From assembly GCA_000611775.1 (NCBI GenBank), contig KK106981.1:454399-518398 (forward strand): a stretch of DNA of 64,000 nucleotides, read 5' to 3'. Within the stretch, counting starts at the first letter, position 1, and each line of letters begins with the position of its first letter. The translations under genes were made by a program, and so were the position numbers. The stretch comes from Umbilicaria muhlenbergii (lineage: Eukaryota; Ascomycota; Lecanoromycetes; Umbilicariales; Umbilicariaceae). Shown one piece after another: positions 35,101-50,870 of the stretch. The notes below the pieces were generated by a model. The model searched no databases, had not been told where the DNA came from, and worked only from the letters and a program-made list of their open reading frames with translations.

Positions 35101-36403
35101 TGTGCATTCGTCCGCACTGGCTCTTCGGTGCTTCGCTACCTTGCACAGATGCCTCTGTTCAGTAACGAAGCCTGAGTGAGGCACGATCGACCAACGGCCA
35201 CATCATCGGCTGCGCCTCCGAATATATATTGATACCGAGATTAATAATCGTCGTCCGAGTTTCCTGACCAAGGTAATAATTTCTACATGCCATGCGTTGG
35301 GCACCCGGGTAACATCGCTTGCTTCTATAATAAGGAAGGGTGTCTATCATTTAGTGTCTATCATTTACGCGAAACGGCAGTGTCAGCGATCGAGTGAGCA
35401 GTGAGAAGTCGCTTAAGGCCGGAAGTGCCCGAAGCCGTTTGGCTTGTGGAGCGAGCATGGAAGCGGATGGAGGCTGTTGGATTCAGCCGGGGATGGTATC
35501 CGCATGAAGGAGTCGAACAGCTGCAGAAGCGCCCTTGGAAATTTCCACCGGTGCTTCCCTCGCGTCGGCCCAGTCTTCGTCGATTCGTGGACGCCGAACG
35601 GCCGCAGTGGAAGGACCGGGGGGGCAGCCACACAGCCCATGCCGATCGCTCCATAAGGCAAGTCGAGCATGGTCTAGCTTCCTCCAGCACGACAAATCCC
35701 CGCCGTCGTCCCCGTCGCAGGCACTGCTATGCCCGTCTGGGCAGTCCGATGCCTGCTCGCAATCCCTAGCGCCTCACGCGAGCCACTAGGGCGCGCCTTT
35801 GACATCGACCCTGCAGCCGGGGTGAGTGGGAGCACCAGGTGCAGGCCTCTGCATCCTGTGCCCATCCATGGTGACGTAGCAAAAGAATAAAAAGATATCA
35901 AAAGACCCATCCGAACACTGCCAACAGCCTGAAGATTGAACAGTAGAAACGGAACGAAGAAGCGGGCAGAAGACCAGCTCGAGTGCCACCAACGCCCGTG
36001 TGATCCCATCGACCCTGACGAGCCCACCAACACCCTTGGTATACCGCCGACAGCTCTCGCGCTCCCTTCCGTCGCATATACAAATTGCACCGCACATTCG
36101 TTGGATTGCTCATCACGTTCAGGCTCATCCGTCTCCGTCTTCGTCCTTCCACCCCGTTCCACGAGAGTGTGTGGGTAGAGTTTATCACTTTACTACTGCC
36201 ATCGAACCGTCCGTCCATCCAGGCGGCCTCCATCCACAGTCACACCACTCGCCCGGCCACCTTACGTACTCGTGTTCGACCGGACCAGACCAGTCCCCTT
36301 CTTGCCACCCGATCTGAACCGAGAAGACCGAACGACACTTTACTTGTTCCGGATCGCCGTGCTTACCTGATCTCGTCCTCGGCACCAATCTTAAAGAATA
36401 AGA
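32182..36403. other. long gene-free interval upstream of the RPN4-like gene
   Basis: 4222 bp with no gene that I can support. Frames reach 214 codons (36085-36729 plus) but overlap the leader of the downstream gene in another frame, and none shows a known domain. Base composition looks like the surrounding gene-rich DNA, unlike the AT-rich block further right. An exact 14 bp tandem duplication (GTGTCTATCATTTA) lies at 35340-35367. The last kilobase is rich in pyrimidine runs and probably forms the promoter and 5' leader of the downstream factor. I looked for tRNA-like B boxes and found none convincing. Confidence 0.5.
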
Positions 36404-38719
36404 ATGTTAACCCAGTCGCATCCACTTCTACTACGTCAGCATCTAATTCCGCACTACGGACACTCTTCTTCATCGTCCCCACCACCACCACCACAACAGC
36501 AACCACAACCACTCCTCCTTCCTCCACAACTGACAACGCCAACGTCCACGTCCACGTCGACGTTGACTTGCTTCACGCCTCCCAATTACTCGGACGCATA
36601 TTCGACATCTCCAGAATCATCCCATTTCGAGTACAAGCAACCGACGAATTACTACCTCGAGTCGACTCCTCCCGCCGAGTCGTACAACCCGACGTACCAG
36701 TACATGACGACCAATTCTCCCGCGCATAATCCACGGCTTTGTGTCCAGCAATCGACACCTAGTCCTGGAGGGTCCCAGTCCCAGTCGGCGTTCTTTCCGT
36801 CAATGCTGGATGAGACCAATCCATCTCAGTATCTGTGGAACCAGTTCGGCAACACGAACCCGCACCTGAATTCTCAACCCGCCCAGCGCCACTTCGGCTC
36901 CCAGAGCAGAGTCGCATCACACAAGAGGGCCTCGTCCGGATCGTCGATCGCATCAGGTGGACCCGCATCCCCCTACACGCCGACATCCGCCTTCCCTCGA
37001 ATCGCGGACTCGGAGTCGACTGGCTACGATCAATTCGACGCCGGCTATTCGACCGCAGAGACATACCCAAAGCCGCCGCTCACTCCGGCATACACGCCCG
37101 TCCACGATTCCTTCCTTGCACCAGCCTTCCAAGACTACAACCCAGCAACATACAATGCAGAGTCGCTCATGGCAGCCCAGACTGCAATGAGCCAAGCCGT
37201 GATGATGGAAAGCCACGGATCGAATATGGGCGGCAGCCCATCGGCGACGCCGGGTGCGTCGTATGGCGGCGAGTACGGCAGTGTGGTAAAGACGAGCAAG
37301 ATTCCTGGCCTTGACCGGACCATGTCCGAGATCTACGGAGATGAGCTTTACGATCCGGAATCCGCCACGTCGGCGCCGACACCCCAAGCACGCCCGGCCA
37401 GCAACCAGAGCGATTTACTTTCGCCCTATCGAACGGTGTTTTCGGAACGTCTTCAAGCTGCAAACAACGGCCATCTCAGTGCCAGATCGCAATCGCCGGC
37501 CACCACCACCTCACGTGAGCGTTCGCCGTTCCGGCAAGGATCGGAGTATGCTGCTGAGAGTTATTCAACTCCGAGTTCGCCTGTCCCTCGCTTAGGCTCC
37601 GCCGCGCAAATAAGGGAACGCCAAAAAGCTGAAGCGGACGCACTCGCACTCGCTCAGCATCAGCCTTCCACCAGCGAACTTGTCGCGCCGACGACCATCT
37701 CACCGAAAGAAGCTCTTCTAGACTACAACGAAACCGACGACGATGCGAAGATGCCAAGCCTATTCCCTCAAGAAAACCACAGCGCGCGCTTGAACTCCAA
37801 CACCAACAACAGCAGCAGCAGCAGCAGCAACAACAACAACAGTAACAGCGGCAACAGTTTCTCCTCCATCAATTCCAAAGGTCAAGAAGCGTCGCAAAGT
37901 GATGCTGACGACAATGCCACCGAACGAAGCTACGGCAGTATGGCGACCACTAGGCGGCAGAGCTCCTCGAATTATTCGACCTCACCCGCGCCCGGCCAAT
38001 CGGGGTCGAGTTTTGCATTCGTCCCGCCAGCAGTACCGGGCAGCGTGCAGATGCCGCAACAATATCCGTTCATATCGCAATCGCGACGCCAGAGTAGCAT
38101 CCGCAGCGCTTCAGATCCGGTGCCTGAGTTCCCGTCTACCCTGACCTCCATGGAGTCTACCAAGAGTGAGAACATGGACTCTGTCAAGAGTGAAAGCATG
38201 GATCCCATCATCAAGAGCGAGAACGATCAGCAAGAGAGCACATCAGATATTCAACGCCCTCCAAACACCATGGCCGATTCCGGAACGTATACTTGTACGT
38301 ACCACGGCTGCACACTTCGATTCGAGACTCCAGCCAAACTTCAGAAACATAAACGAGAGGGACACCGACAGTCGACTCCGAATCGGAGTGCCCAAAGTGC
38401 CAACGCCGCCGCCCGCGGTATCACCGGCAACGACGGCGCTAGCGATGCCTCCACTGCTGTCAACCGCAACAGTCAAGCCGGACCGCACAAGTGCGAACGT
38501 ATCAACCCATCAACCGGCAAACCATGCAACACCATCTTCTCAAGACCCTACGATCTTACAAGACACGAGGACACCATACACAATGCGCGCAAGCAGAAGG
38601 TCCGGTGTCACCTGTGTACGGAGGAAAAGACATTTTCGCGCAACGATGCGCTTACGAGACATATGCGGGTAGTACATCCAGAGATCGACTTCCCTGGGAA
38701 GACGAAGAGGAGGAGTTAG
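36404..38719 (+). CDS. C2H2 zinc-finger transcription factor, RPN4-like
   Basis: Single exon, 771 aa. The N-terminal 600 residues are disordered: Pro/Gln-rich at the start (PPPPPQQQPQP), Ser/Tyr-rich in the middle, and an Asn/Ser run from AGC/AAC triplets near residues 466-488. Three C2H2-type units close the protein: a first at about 628-655 (CTYHGCTLRFETPAKLQKHKREGH), a second with a longer Cys-Cys loop at about 694-727 (CERINPSTGKPCNTIFSRPYDLTRHEDTIH) and a third at about 733-760 (CHLCTEEKTFSRNDALTRHMRVVH). The FSRPYDLTRH plus FSRNDALTRH pair resembles yeast Rpn4, which activates proteasome genes; the assignment rests on this C-terminal part only. Start ATG at 36404 has A at -3. A C-terminal basic KTKRRS may aid nuclear import. 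Confidence 0.8.
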   Translation: MLTQSHPLLLRQHLIPHYGHSSSSSPPPPPQQQPQPLLLPPQLTTPTSTSTSTLTCFTPPNYSDAYSTSPESSHFEYKQPTNYYLESTPPAESYNPTYQYMTTNSPAHNPRLCVQQSTPSPGGSQSQSAFFPSMLDETNPSQYLWNQFGNTNPHLNSQPAQRHFGSQSRVASHKRASSGSSIASGGPASPYTPTSAFPRIADSESTGYDQFDAGYSTAETYPKPPLTPAYTPVHDSFLAPAFQDYNPATYNAESLMAAQTAMSQAVMMESHGSNMGGSPSATPGASYGGEYGSVVKTSKIPGLDRTMSEIYGDELYDPESATSAPTPQARPASNQSDLLSPYRTVFSERLQAANNGHLSARSQSPATTTSRERSPFRQGSEYAAESYSTPSSPVPRLGSAAQIRERQKAEADALALAQHQPSTSELVAPTTISPKEALLDYNETDDDAKMPSLFPQENHSARLNSNTNNSSSSSSNNNNSNSGNSFSSINSKGQEASQSDADDNATERSYGSMATTRRQSSSNYSTSPAPGQSGSSFAFVPPAVPGSVQMPQQYPFISQSRRQSSIRSASDPVPEFPSTLTSMESTKSENMDSVKSESMDPIIKSENDQQESTSDIQRPPNTMADSGTYTCTYHGCTLRFETPAKLQKHKREGHRQSTPNRSAQSANAAARGITGNDGASDASTAVNRNSQAGPHKCERINPSTGKPCNTIFSRPYDLTRHEDTIHNARKQKVRCHLCTEEKTFSRNDALTRHMRVVHPEIDFPGKTKRRS

Positions 38720-39474
38720 AAGTGTATCGGGTGAGGGAAGGCGCATGCACAAAAGTGAAGAGACCTCATAGCGGTTCCAGAGGGAGGAGAGCCATGTACA
38801 AAAAAGGGGTGTATTTGTAACATCGTCAGACGATTTACGGCTTTGATGGGTAGCAGGCGTTGTGGGGGTTTGCATGTTCGCGAGCGATGACTTGATGAGA
38901 TCACGATAGACCGGATCCTATGTTCACCACGCGGGTTGGGGATTTGATAAGCGACTTAGCAGATGCGAATGCTTTTTTTGATTGCTTAATACAAGCTTAT
39001 GGGCGATAATATTGCGAGGTATACCATGGACTATTCGGTCACGCTGGACAGCCGCTTTTGCGGAGAGCTACGTTGTTAGATAGAAAACACAGGCATGGCT
39101 TTTGAAAATAGTTGCCTCATCCATGTCACAAACTCCCAACAGAAATGACCATCGTGACCCGTTGCAATATATTCGAGTGAGACCAAACCTGCACTTTGCT
39201 TGATCCACTACGATATCATTGTTGCCAATGAGAACCTGGTCACCTGAAATGGCAGACCACTCAAGAGTGAGTTGATATATACACAAAGGAGCATGCAAGA
39301 AGTATCGATGTAGCAGCGCTTCTTTCCCCTCTTCCTCTAATGATGATAACGATTGATATGAGGTCTATTTCAAGTCATGGAAGCTGAACTTGCAAGATCC
39401 AAACAAACTTTTCCAGCCCGACTCTACATCCCTAACACACCGTCTACGTCGGAAATGCACGCCCCGGAGGAAAG
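38720..39474. other. convergent intergenic, TF / ARO1 3' ends
   Basis: 755 bp between convergent stop codons. No coding frame with family resemblance and no RNA gene was seen. Confidence 0.5.
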
Positions 39475-45239
<5,765 letters not shown>

Positions 45240-47159
45240 CTATTCTTGCTCGGATAAGGTGGACGCAGTACCCATGACGCTATGGCAATGAGAGAAGATG
45301 TCGTACCCAAAATTCCAATCATAGAACTCCTGTTGATTTGCTGTTGTGTAACGATCAGATCAAAGCATTTGTTTGCGTCACAAACTCAGTTCGGGCGGCA
45401 ATCGAGGATCAAGGGGTGTGGGACTTACTTGGTATCTTGCCATTTTTCACGTACTCTCTTGCGGCAGCCTGGATTTTGGCCGCCTCGTCCTGACCTGCAG
45501 AGGAGTAGATCTGCATTGTGGAAGCTCGGTCTTTGCGCACACCTTCAAAGAGTGCGAGGCGGTTGCCTACTTCAGCTGCTGAGGGAGCTGTTAAAGATGA
45601 TGAGAATATCAACTCCAAAGCTTGTCCGTCTTCAATTGCTTGAGCGCCACCTTGGCCTTGATCTAAGCCCGCAGTGAGCAGTCATATACTCTAAGATCAC
45701 GCAGAGAGACGTGGGCCAGGAGAAGAGCATAGACACTCACGAGGAAGCATAGGGTGGGCGGCATCACCAATGAGGACCAGCCGTGAGCGATGCCAAGTGC
45801 GGATCGGTTTGCGCGACAGAAGTTTCCACGATTTGATGTTCTTGGCTTGGCTGATTTTTCTCATCAGCATCACTACATTCACAATGTCTACCTACGCCAG
45901 CACATGGAAGCAGGAGAACGTACGAGCAGGCTTCAAGAAGGACTGGATGGAAGCCGCCGAACTCAGCGAGGAGATCCGTGGTACTTGCATTAACATTCCA
46001 ATCTGGCAATAGGGTCAGCAAACGACTACTGTATGCTGTTCTGCCACTTCTCGGCGAAGACTAGATGTCTACCTTCTCGAGCACCTCCAGTGCTGCTATC
46101 GGGGTAGATGGCAACAAAATTCTGTACTTGACCTCTGATATCAAGGTCACGGGTAGCAGTCAATCCGTTGCCCTAGCAATGAAGTAGACTGCCCCGAGGC
46201 TCACGCACTCACCGACGACACGGGTACCAAACCAAGCGCTTGCCACCCTCGCCAATAAAAATCTTCATTGAGCCTTCGTAATCCAAGAATTTTCGAGCTC
46301 CACCGACATCTTTTAGGTCTGGGGTGGGGATGAGGAATCTGAATGCAGACGTATTCGTCGGTGCTGCAGGGATAGGTTGACCTAGGACCAAGTCCGCCGC
46401 TATAGTATGGACCCCATCGGCAGCAATGACGAGGTCTGCGCTGATTACATCCGCATCTTTTAGTGTTACCGTTCCAGTCTCAGGGTTCTACATTATGAAC
46501 ACCGCAACTTAGTGGTCTCGGACTCCATTTTAGAGGTGGCAGTGAATTATGGGTTAGGGATTCTCTCACTATTGTGTTGACAACAGCACGAAGGCGTACT
46601 TCTACAGGCTTGCCCCTTCCATCCTGTTGGGTGGCTAGCAGCTTCAACTCATTATGAAGATCGGCTCGATGGCAGAGCAACCAAGGGGATCCGTACTTTT
46701 GCTCCATATATGAAAGATCTTTTTCAAACGTGGGTTGCAAGGTCCTTGCATCGAAGTTCTTTGCCTATGATTCCAAGGGATCAGCGCCTTAGTCTTTCGA
46801 CCACATCACCCCTCCTAGGAGAAAGTAAGAACACTGTTAGGGCAGGGTCACGATAAAACGCTGGTGTGGGCTGTCTATATAATACTAACAATGAGAGCAA
46901 GGTCAGCCATCGCCCGCTCGGTGTTGAACCCCCATCGCAACAGGATCCTAGACGCGTTCGGCGGAACGTGGATTGCAGCCCCCACTTCGTTGAGGAAAGA
47001 CGACCGCTCCACGACCTACTAGGTGTTAGCCTAGCTATGGCTTAAAACGCGATGTGAGATTAGAACAACTGAATTTACCAAAACATCATGACCCGCTCTG
47101 CGAAGCCCAATCGCCGCTGATAGTCCAGCTATGCCACCCCCGATGATGATGGCTTTCAT
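45240..47159 (-). CDS. FAD-dependent aromatic monooxygenase, salicylate-hydroxylase-like
   Basis: Group A flavoprotein monooxygenase. Nine exons: 47159-47079, 47015-46890, 46764-46570, 46487-46213, 46134-46073, 46002-45924, 45850-45741, 45662-45429 and 45340-45240, giving 420 aa with every junction in phase. Motifs: N-terminal FAD fold [21 protein letters not shown], the DG-type stretch [11 protein letters not shown], and the second FAD motif [26 protein letters not shown]. The C-terminus ends [11 protein letters not shown], as in the salicylate hydroxylase-like family. Such enzymes hydroxylate or decarboxylate small aromatic acids with NAD(P)H; the substrate cannot be read from sequence. It is much more intron-rich than its neighbours, and its start lies about 500 bp from the transposon block. 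The 125 bp intron 2 is the least certain part. Confidence 0.88.
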
Positions 47160-47654
47160 CGTGACAACAGTCGCACGTTTCCCTGCTCCGATGTTGCGTA
47201 ATCAACCAATTGAAAGCGCAATGATACTACAACAACGACATAGATCTAGATATAGACAAAATAACTCAACTGATACCGCAACTCATCGCCGGGTTTGTAA
47301 TTCCGTGTCTGTGTTGTTTGAAGCTGGCGCAGGAAAGGCTCGAACGGTCCTCCATAATAAGAATTGCCAGAGTAGGATGCTGTGCGCTCAAGCCTATTGG
47401 CACGGTTGCAACCCATTATGCCGCGGGCCGCGGGGAGCTGAAGATCGCTCCGGCGTTCAATTGCTCTCTTTCATCGCCGTTGACGCATGCATATGAGCAG
47501 CCATTGGTCACCATGTTCATAGCCATGAGTCCAGCCAATTGGTGGCCTGTGAAGCTGTCCCAGCGCAGGCCTGGAACAGGCACTGTTCTCACCCCTTCCT
47601 TTGATGACCGGAGGTGTCATATACAAGGCCCTGGGCACATCATTGCATAACTTT
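47160..47654. other. boundary spacer between genes and transposon block
   Basis: About 495 bp upstream of the monooxygenase start. The composition is ordinary up to about 47640 and then turns abruptly AT-rich. It would have to contain the monooxygenase promoter. No gene was seen. Confidence 0.5.
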
Positions 47655-49336
47655 GTTATTATTTTTTATTTCTTCATTAAGTGTATGCAGTCTAAGACTA
47701 TGACACTGGCTAGTAATCTAGCAATACATTTGTGAGAGAAAACTCTCTAGTCAACTTATTTTGTCAATTTTTTTGGCGGCTGCTATTGATGCCAGAATTG
47801 CACAGTTTTAAATATTTCTTTTAATATCTCCTCAACCTTCTTCCTGATTTTCATCCTCACTCTCTCTCAATGTTTGTGAAAGCTGACCATGCATAATGAG
47901 CTTTTAAAGTCACATTTGAGTTAATGTTTATGAAGATTAATCATGCGTAATGAGCTTCTGAAGTTGATGTTTGAGGTCAATGTGTGTGAAGGCTGATCAT
48001 ACGTAATAAGCTTCTGAAATCACGTGTTTGAGGTCAATGTGTGTGAAGGCTGATCATGCATAATAAGCTTTTGAAGTTGACGTTTGAGGTCAATGTGTGT
48101 GAAGGCTGACCATGCATAATGAGCTTCTAAAATCATGTTTGTAGGCTCAATGAGCCTGATTAATGTGTATGAAGATTAATCATGCATAATAAGCTTCTGA
48201 AGTCACGTGTTTGAGGTCAATGTTTATGAAGGCTGATCATGTGTAATGAGCTTCTAAAATCATATTTGTAGGCTCAATGAGCCTGATTAATGTGTGTGAA
48301 GGCTGACTATACATAATGAGCTTCTGAAGTTGACATTTGAGGTCAATGTATGTGAAGGCTGATTATGCATAATGAGCTTCTGAAGTCACATGTTTGAGGT
48401 CAATGTTTATGAAGGCTGATCATGCATAATGAGCTTTCAAAGTCACATTTAAGGTAATGTTTATGAAGGCTGATCATGCGTAATGAGCTTCTAAAGTCAC
48501 GTGTTTAAGGTCAATGTTTATGAAGGCTGATCATACATAATGAGCTTTCAAAGTCACATTTGTAGACTTAATGAGTTTAATTAATGTTTTTTAAACTCAT
48601 CTTGACTTCTCTATCAGGTGCACAACGTCTGGTAGGTACTGACAGAAGACATCACATGAAAATGTGAGTTTTTTGTCTCTCTTGTGAAAGCACAGTGAAT
48701 TCAAGCATAACACAAAGTTGTTGTAATCTTCACATCAAAAGTGATCAAAAATTACAAAAACAACAACACAACAATCACAACACCTTTTTTCTTGACTTGT
48801 CATGTAAGAATTAAATTTAAATCTATCTTACACTGCTTTTACAAATCATAAAGTATCAAAAACACATTGTTATTTACTGCTTTTTGTTTTTGTTACTTTT
48901 CAACATGCATCAAGCAGCGGTTCTTGAGAATTTTGATGAGGTATAAGCACTAAACCTTAAATCAATCATCTTGCAAAACATCATAAAACTTCATGTTTTT
49001 CATATTTCCTTAGTGCTTTACAATATTAAAGGTCATTCTTTTTGAGTTTGACATTAAAAAAAAACTGTAAAAAGCTCAGATTAATAAAAAAGCCTGCAGA
49101 AAAAAGTGTTATTCTGAGTATAAAAAAATATAAAAAACTTTTATCAAGTATTTTATATATAAAAAATAAAGATTAACAAGTTTATATTATTTTCTACTTG
49201 AATAAACTCAGATTAAGCAAGGTTACAGATGATTTTAAAAACTTTTATAAGATTTAAATTTTTAAAAATCATAAGAGCTACTTATTTTGAGTACTAAAGA
49301 TAAAAAATGAGGTCTTTAAACTCTTGATTATTGTCA
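47655..49336 (+). mobile_element. transposon leader, copy A (truncated)
   Basis: Begins TTTTTTATTTCTTCATTAAGTG. It shares with copy B (49366 on) and the inverted copy C (57976 leftward) a conserved block of about 215 bp containing GGCGGCTGCTATT. Then follow the 12-monomer array and an AT-rich stretch of about 750 bp that copy C also carries next to its ORF1-like relic. It stops at about 49336 where an LTR remnant begins. Orientation is taken from copy C's ORF1. On the other strand the outer edge reads AAGAAATAAAAAA, so it could alternatively be a poly(A) 3' end. No open frame survives. Confidence 0.6.
47868..48590 (+). repeat. tandem monomer array A, 12 units of about 56-70 bp
   Basis: Each unit centres on GAAGGCTGATCATGCGTAATGAGCTTCTGAAGTCA or a variant and ends GTTTGAGGTCAATGT. 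I count 12 occurrences of the TAATGAGCTT/TAATAAGCTT core between 47895 and 48545. Two units are lengthened by an insert with GTAGGCTCAATGAGCCTGATTAATG. Differences between units are mostly C/T and G/A, as RIP would give. Confidence 0.9.
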
Positions 49337-49365
49337 CAGGTTAGTGACAATTCAAGATTCTTTTT
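49337..49365 (+). repeat. 29 bp relic of the short LTR
   Basis: TGTCACAGGTTAGTGACAAT and the next bases match the start of the solo LTR at 58387 except at a handful of positions, nearly all G-to-A or C-to-T. It marks the junction of leader copies A and B. The rest of that LTR is absent here. Confidence 0.6.
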
Positions 49366-50485
49366 TTTATTTCTTCATTAAGTGTATGCAGTCTAAGACT
49401 ATGACACTGATTAGTAATTTAACAATACATTTGTGAGAGAAAACTCTCTAGTTAACTTATTTTGTCAATTTTTTTGGCGGCTGCTATTGGTGCCAGAATT
49501 GCACAGTTTTAAATATTTCTTTTAATATCTCTTTAACCCTCTTCTTGATTTTCATCCTCACTCTCTCTCAATGTTTGTGAAAGCTGACCATGTGTAATGA
49601 GCTTTCAAAGTCATGTTTGAGTTAATGTTTGTGAAGGCTGACCATGCGTAATGAGCTTCTGAAGTTGATATTTAAGGCAATGTGTGTGAAGGCTGATCAT
49701 GCGTAATAAGCTTCTGAAATCACGTGTTTGAGGTCAATGTGTGTGAAGGCTGACCATGCATAATGAGCTTCTGAAGTTGACGTTTGAGGTCAATGTGTGT
49801 GAAGGCTGATCATGCGTAATGAGCTTTCAAAATCATGTTTGTAGGCTCAATGAGCTTAGTCAATGTGTGTGAAGGCTGATCATGCGTAATGAGCTTCTGA
49901 AGTCAACATTTGAGGTCAATGTATATGAAGACTGATCATGCGTAATGAGCTTCTGAAGTCACATGTTTGAGGTCAATGTTTATGAAGGCTGATCATGCAT
50001 AATGAGCTTTCAAAATCACATTTGTAGGCTCAATGAGCTTGATTAATGTGTGTGAAGGCTGACCATGCGTAATGAGCTTCTGAAGTCAACATTTGAGGTC
50101 AATGTATGTGGAGGCTGATCATGCGTAATGAGCTTCTGAAGTCACATGTTTGAGGTTATTGTTTATGGAGGCTGATCATGCGTAATGAGCTTTCAAAGTC
50201 ACGTTTTTGAGGTTATTGTTTATGGAGGCTGATCATGCGTAATGAGCTTCTGAAGTCAACATTTGAGGTCAATGTATATGAAGACTGATCATGCGTAATG
50301 AGCTTCTGAAGTCAACATTTGAGGTCAATGTATATGAAGACTGATCATGCGTAATGAGCTTCTGAAGTCAACATTTGAGGTCAATGTATATGAAGACTGA
50401 TCATGCGTAATGAGCTTCTGAAGTCAACATTTGAGGTCAATGTATATGAAGACTGATCATGCGTAATGAGCTTCTGAAGTCATTA
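49366..50485 (+). mobile_element. transposon leader, copy B (truncated)
   Basis: The second direct copy of the leader. It starts with the same T-rich edge and block of about 215 bp as copy A, then enters a 16-unit monomer array and is cut inside the array at about 50485, where an inverted LTR-like sequence begins. The A and B outer blocks differ by scattered transitions only. Nothing coding. Confidence 0.6.
49570..50485 (+). repeat. tandem monomer array B, 16 units
   Basis: Same monomer family as array A; 16 cores are counted. The last five units (from about 50222) repeat one 56 bp sequence almost without change (TCATGCGTAATGAGCTTCTG with AACATTTGAGGTCAATGTAT), whereas the earlier units are diverged. 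This points to a late local amplification, after or outside the mutation that altered the others. Confidence 0.9.
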
Positions 50486-50487
50486 TT

Positions 50488-50870
50488 ATTTATGAAGGTA
50501 TAATAGTTATTTAAAGTGTAAGATTTGTATGAGCTCATTTACTGCTTAGAGAGTGCTCTGAGCGCATAAAGTACTATTAACTAAAACCTTATTTTTGAGC
50601 AAGCTGTCAAGTTGCGGATGGCCTGCTGAGAATAAAAATCACAAGCCTGATGAGGGCAAGAAGAAAAGTAAATAAAATAATAAATATAAAAACAAATCAC
50701 TGAAGGCTTCTGTAATAAAGCATCTGCAATTTGGCAGCCTGCTTAAAAATAAGGTTTTAGTTAATAGTACTTTATGCGCTCAGAGCACTCTCTGAGCAGT
50801 AAATGAGCTCATACAAATCTTACACTTTAAATAACTATTATACCTTCATGAATAATAAGAAACTTTTTAT
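50488..50870. repeat. inverted repeat, arms about 125 bp
   Basis: The left arm (about 50488-50617) is the near-exact reverse complement of the right arm (about 50730-50852): both contain GGTTTTAGTTAATAGTACTT and GAGCTCATACAAATCTTACA in opposite senses. The spacer is about 110 bp. The arms are the start of the LTR-like unit at 50740, so two such units met head to head and the left one was lost beyond this point. Confidence 0.85.

Noticed and set aside
36085-36729. 214-codon plus-strand frame overlapping the zinc-finger gene start
   Set aside because: It runs in another frame over a repetitive Pro/Ser/Thr coding stretch and has no domain of its own.
47868-50485. CRISPR-like array
   Set aside because: Monomers are contiguous with no unique spacers, and the host is a eukaryote; these are tandem repeats inside transposon leaders.
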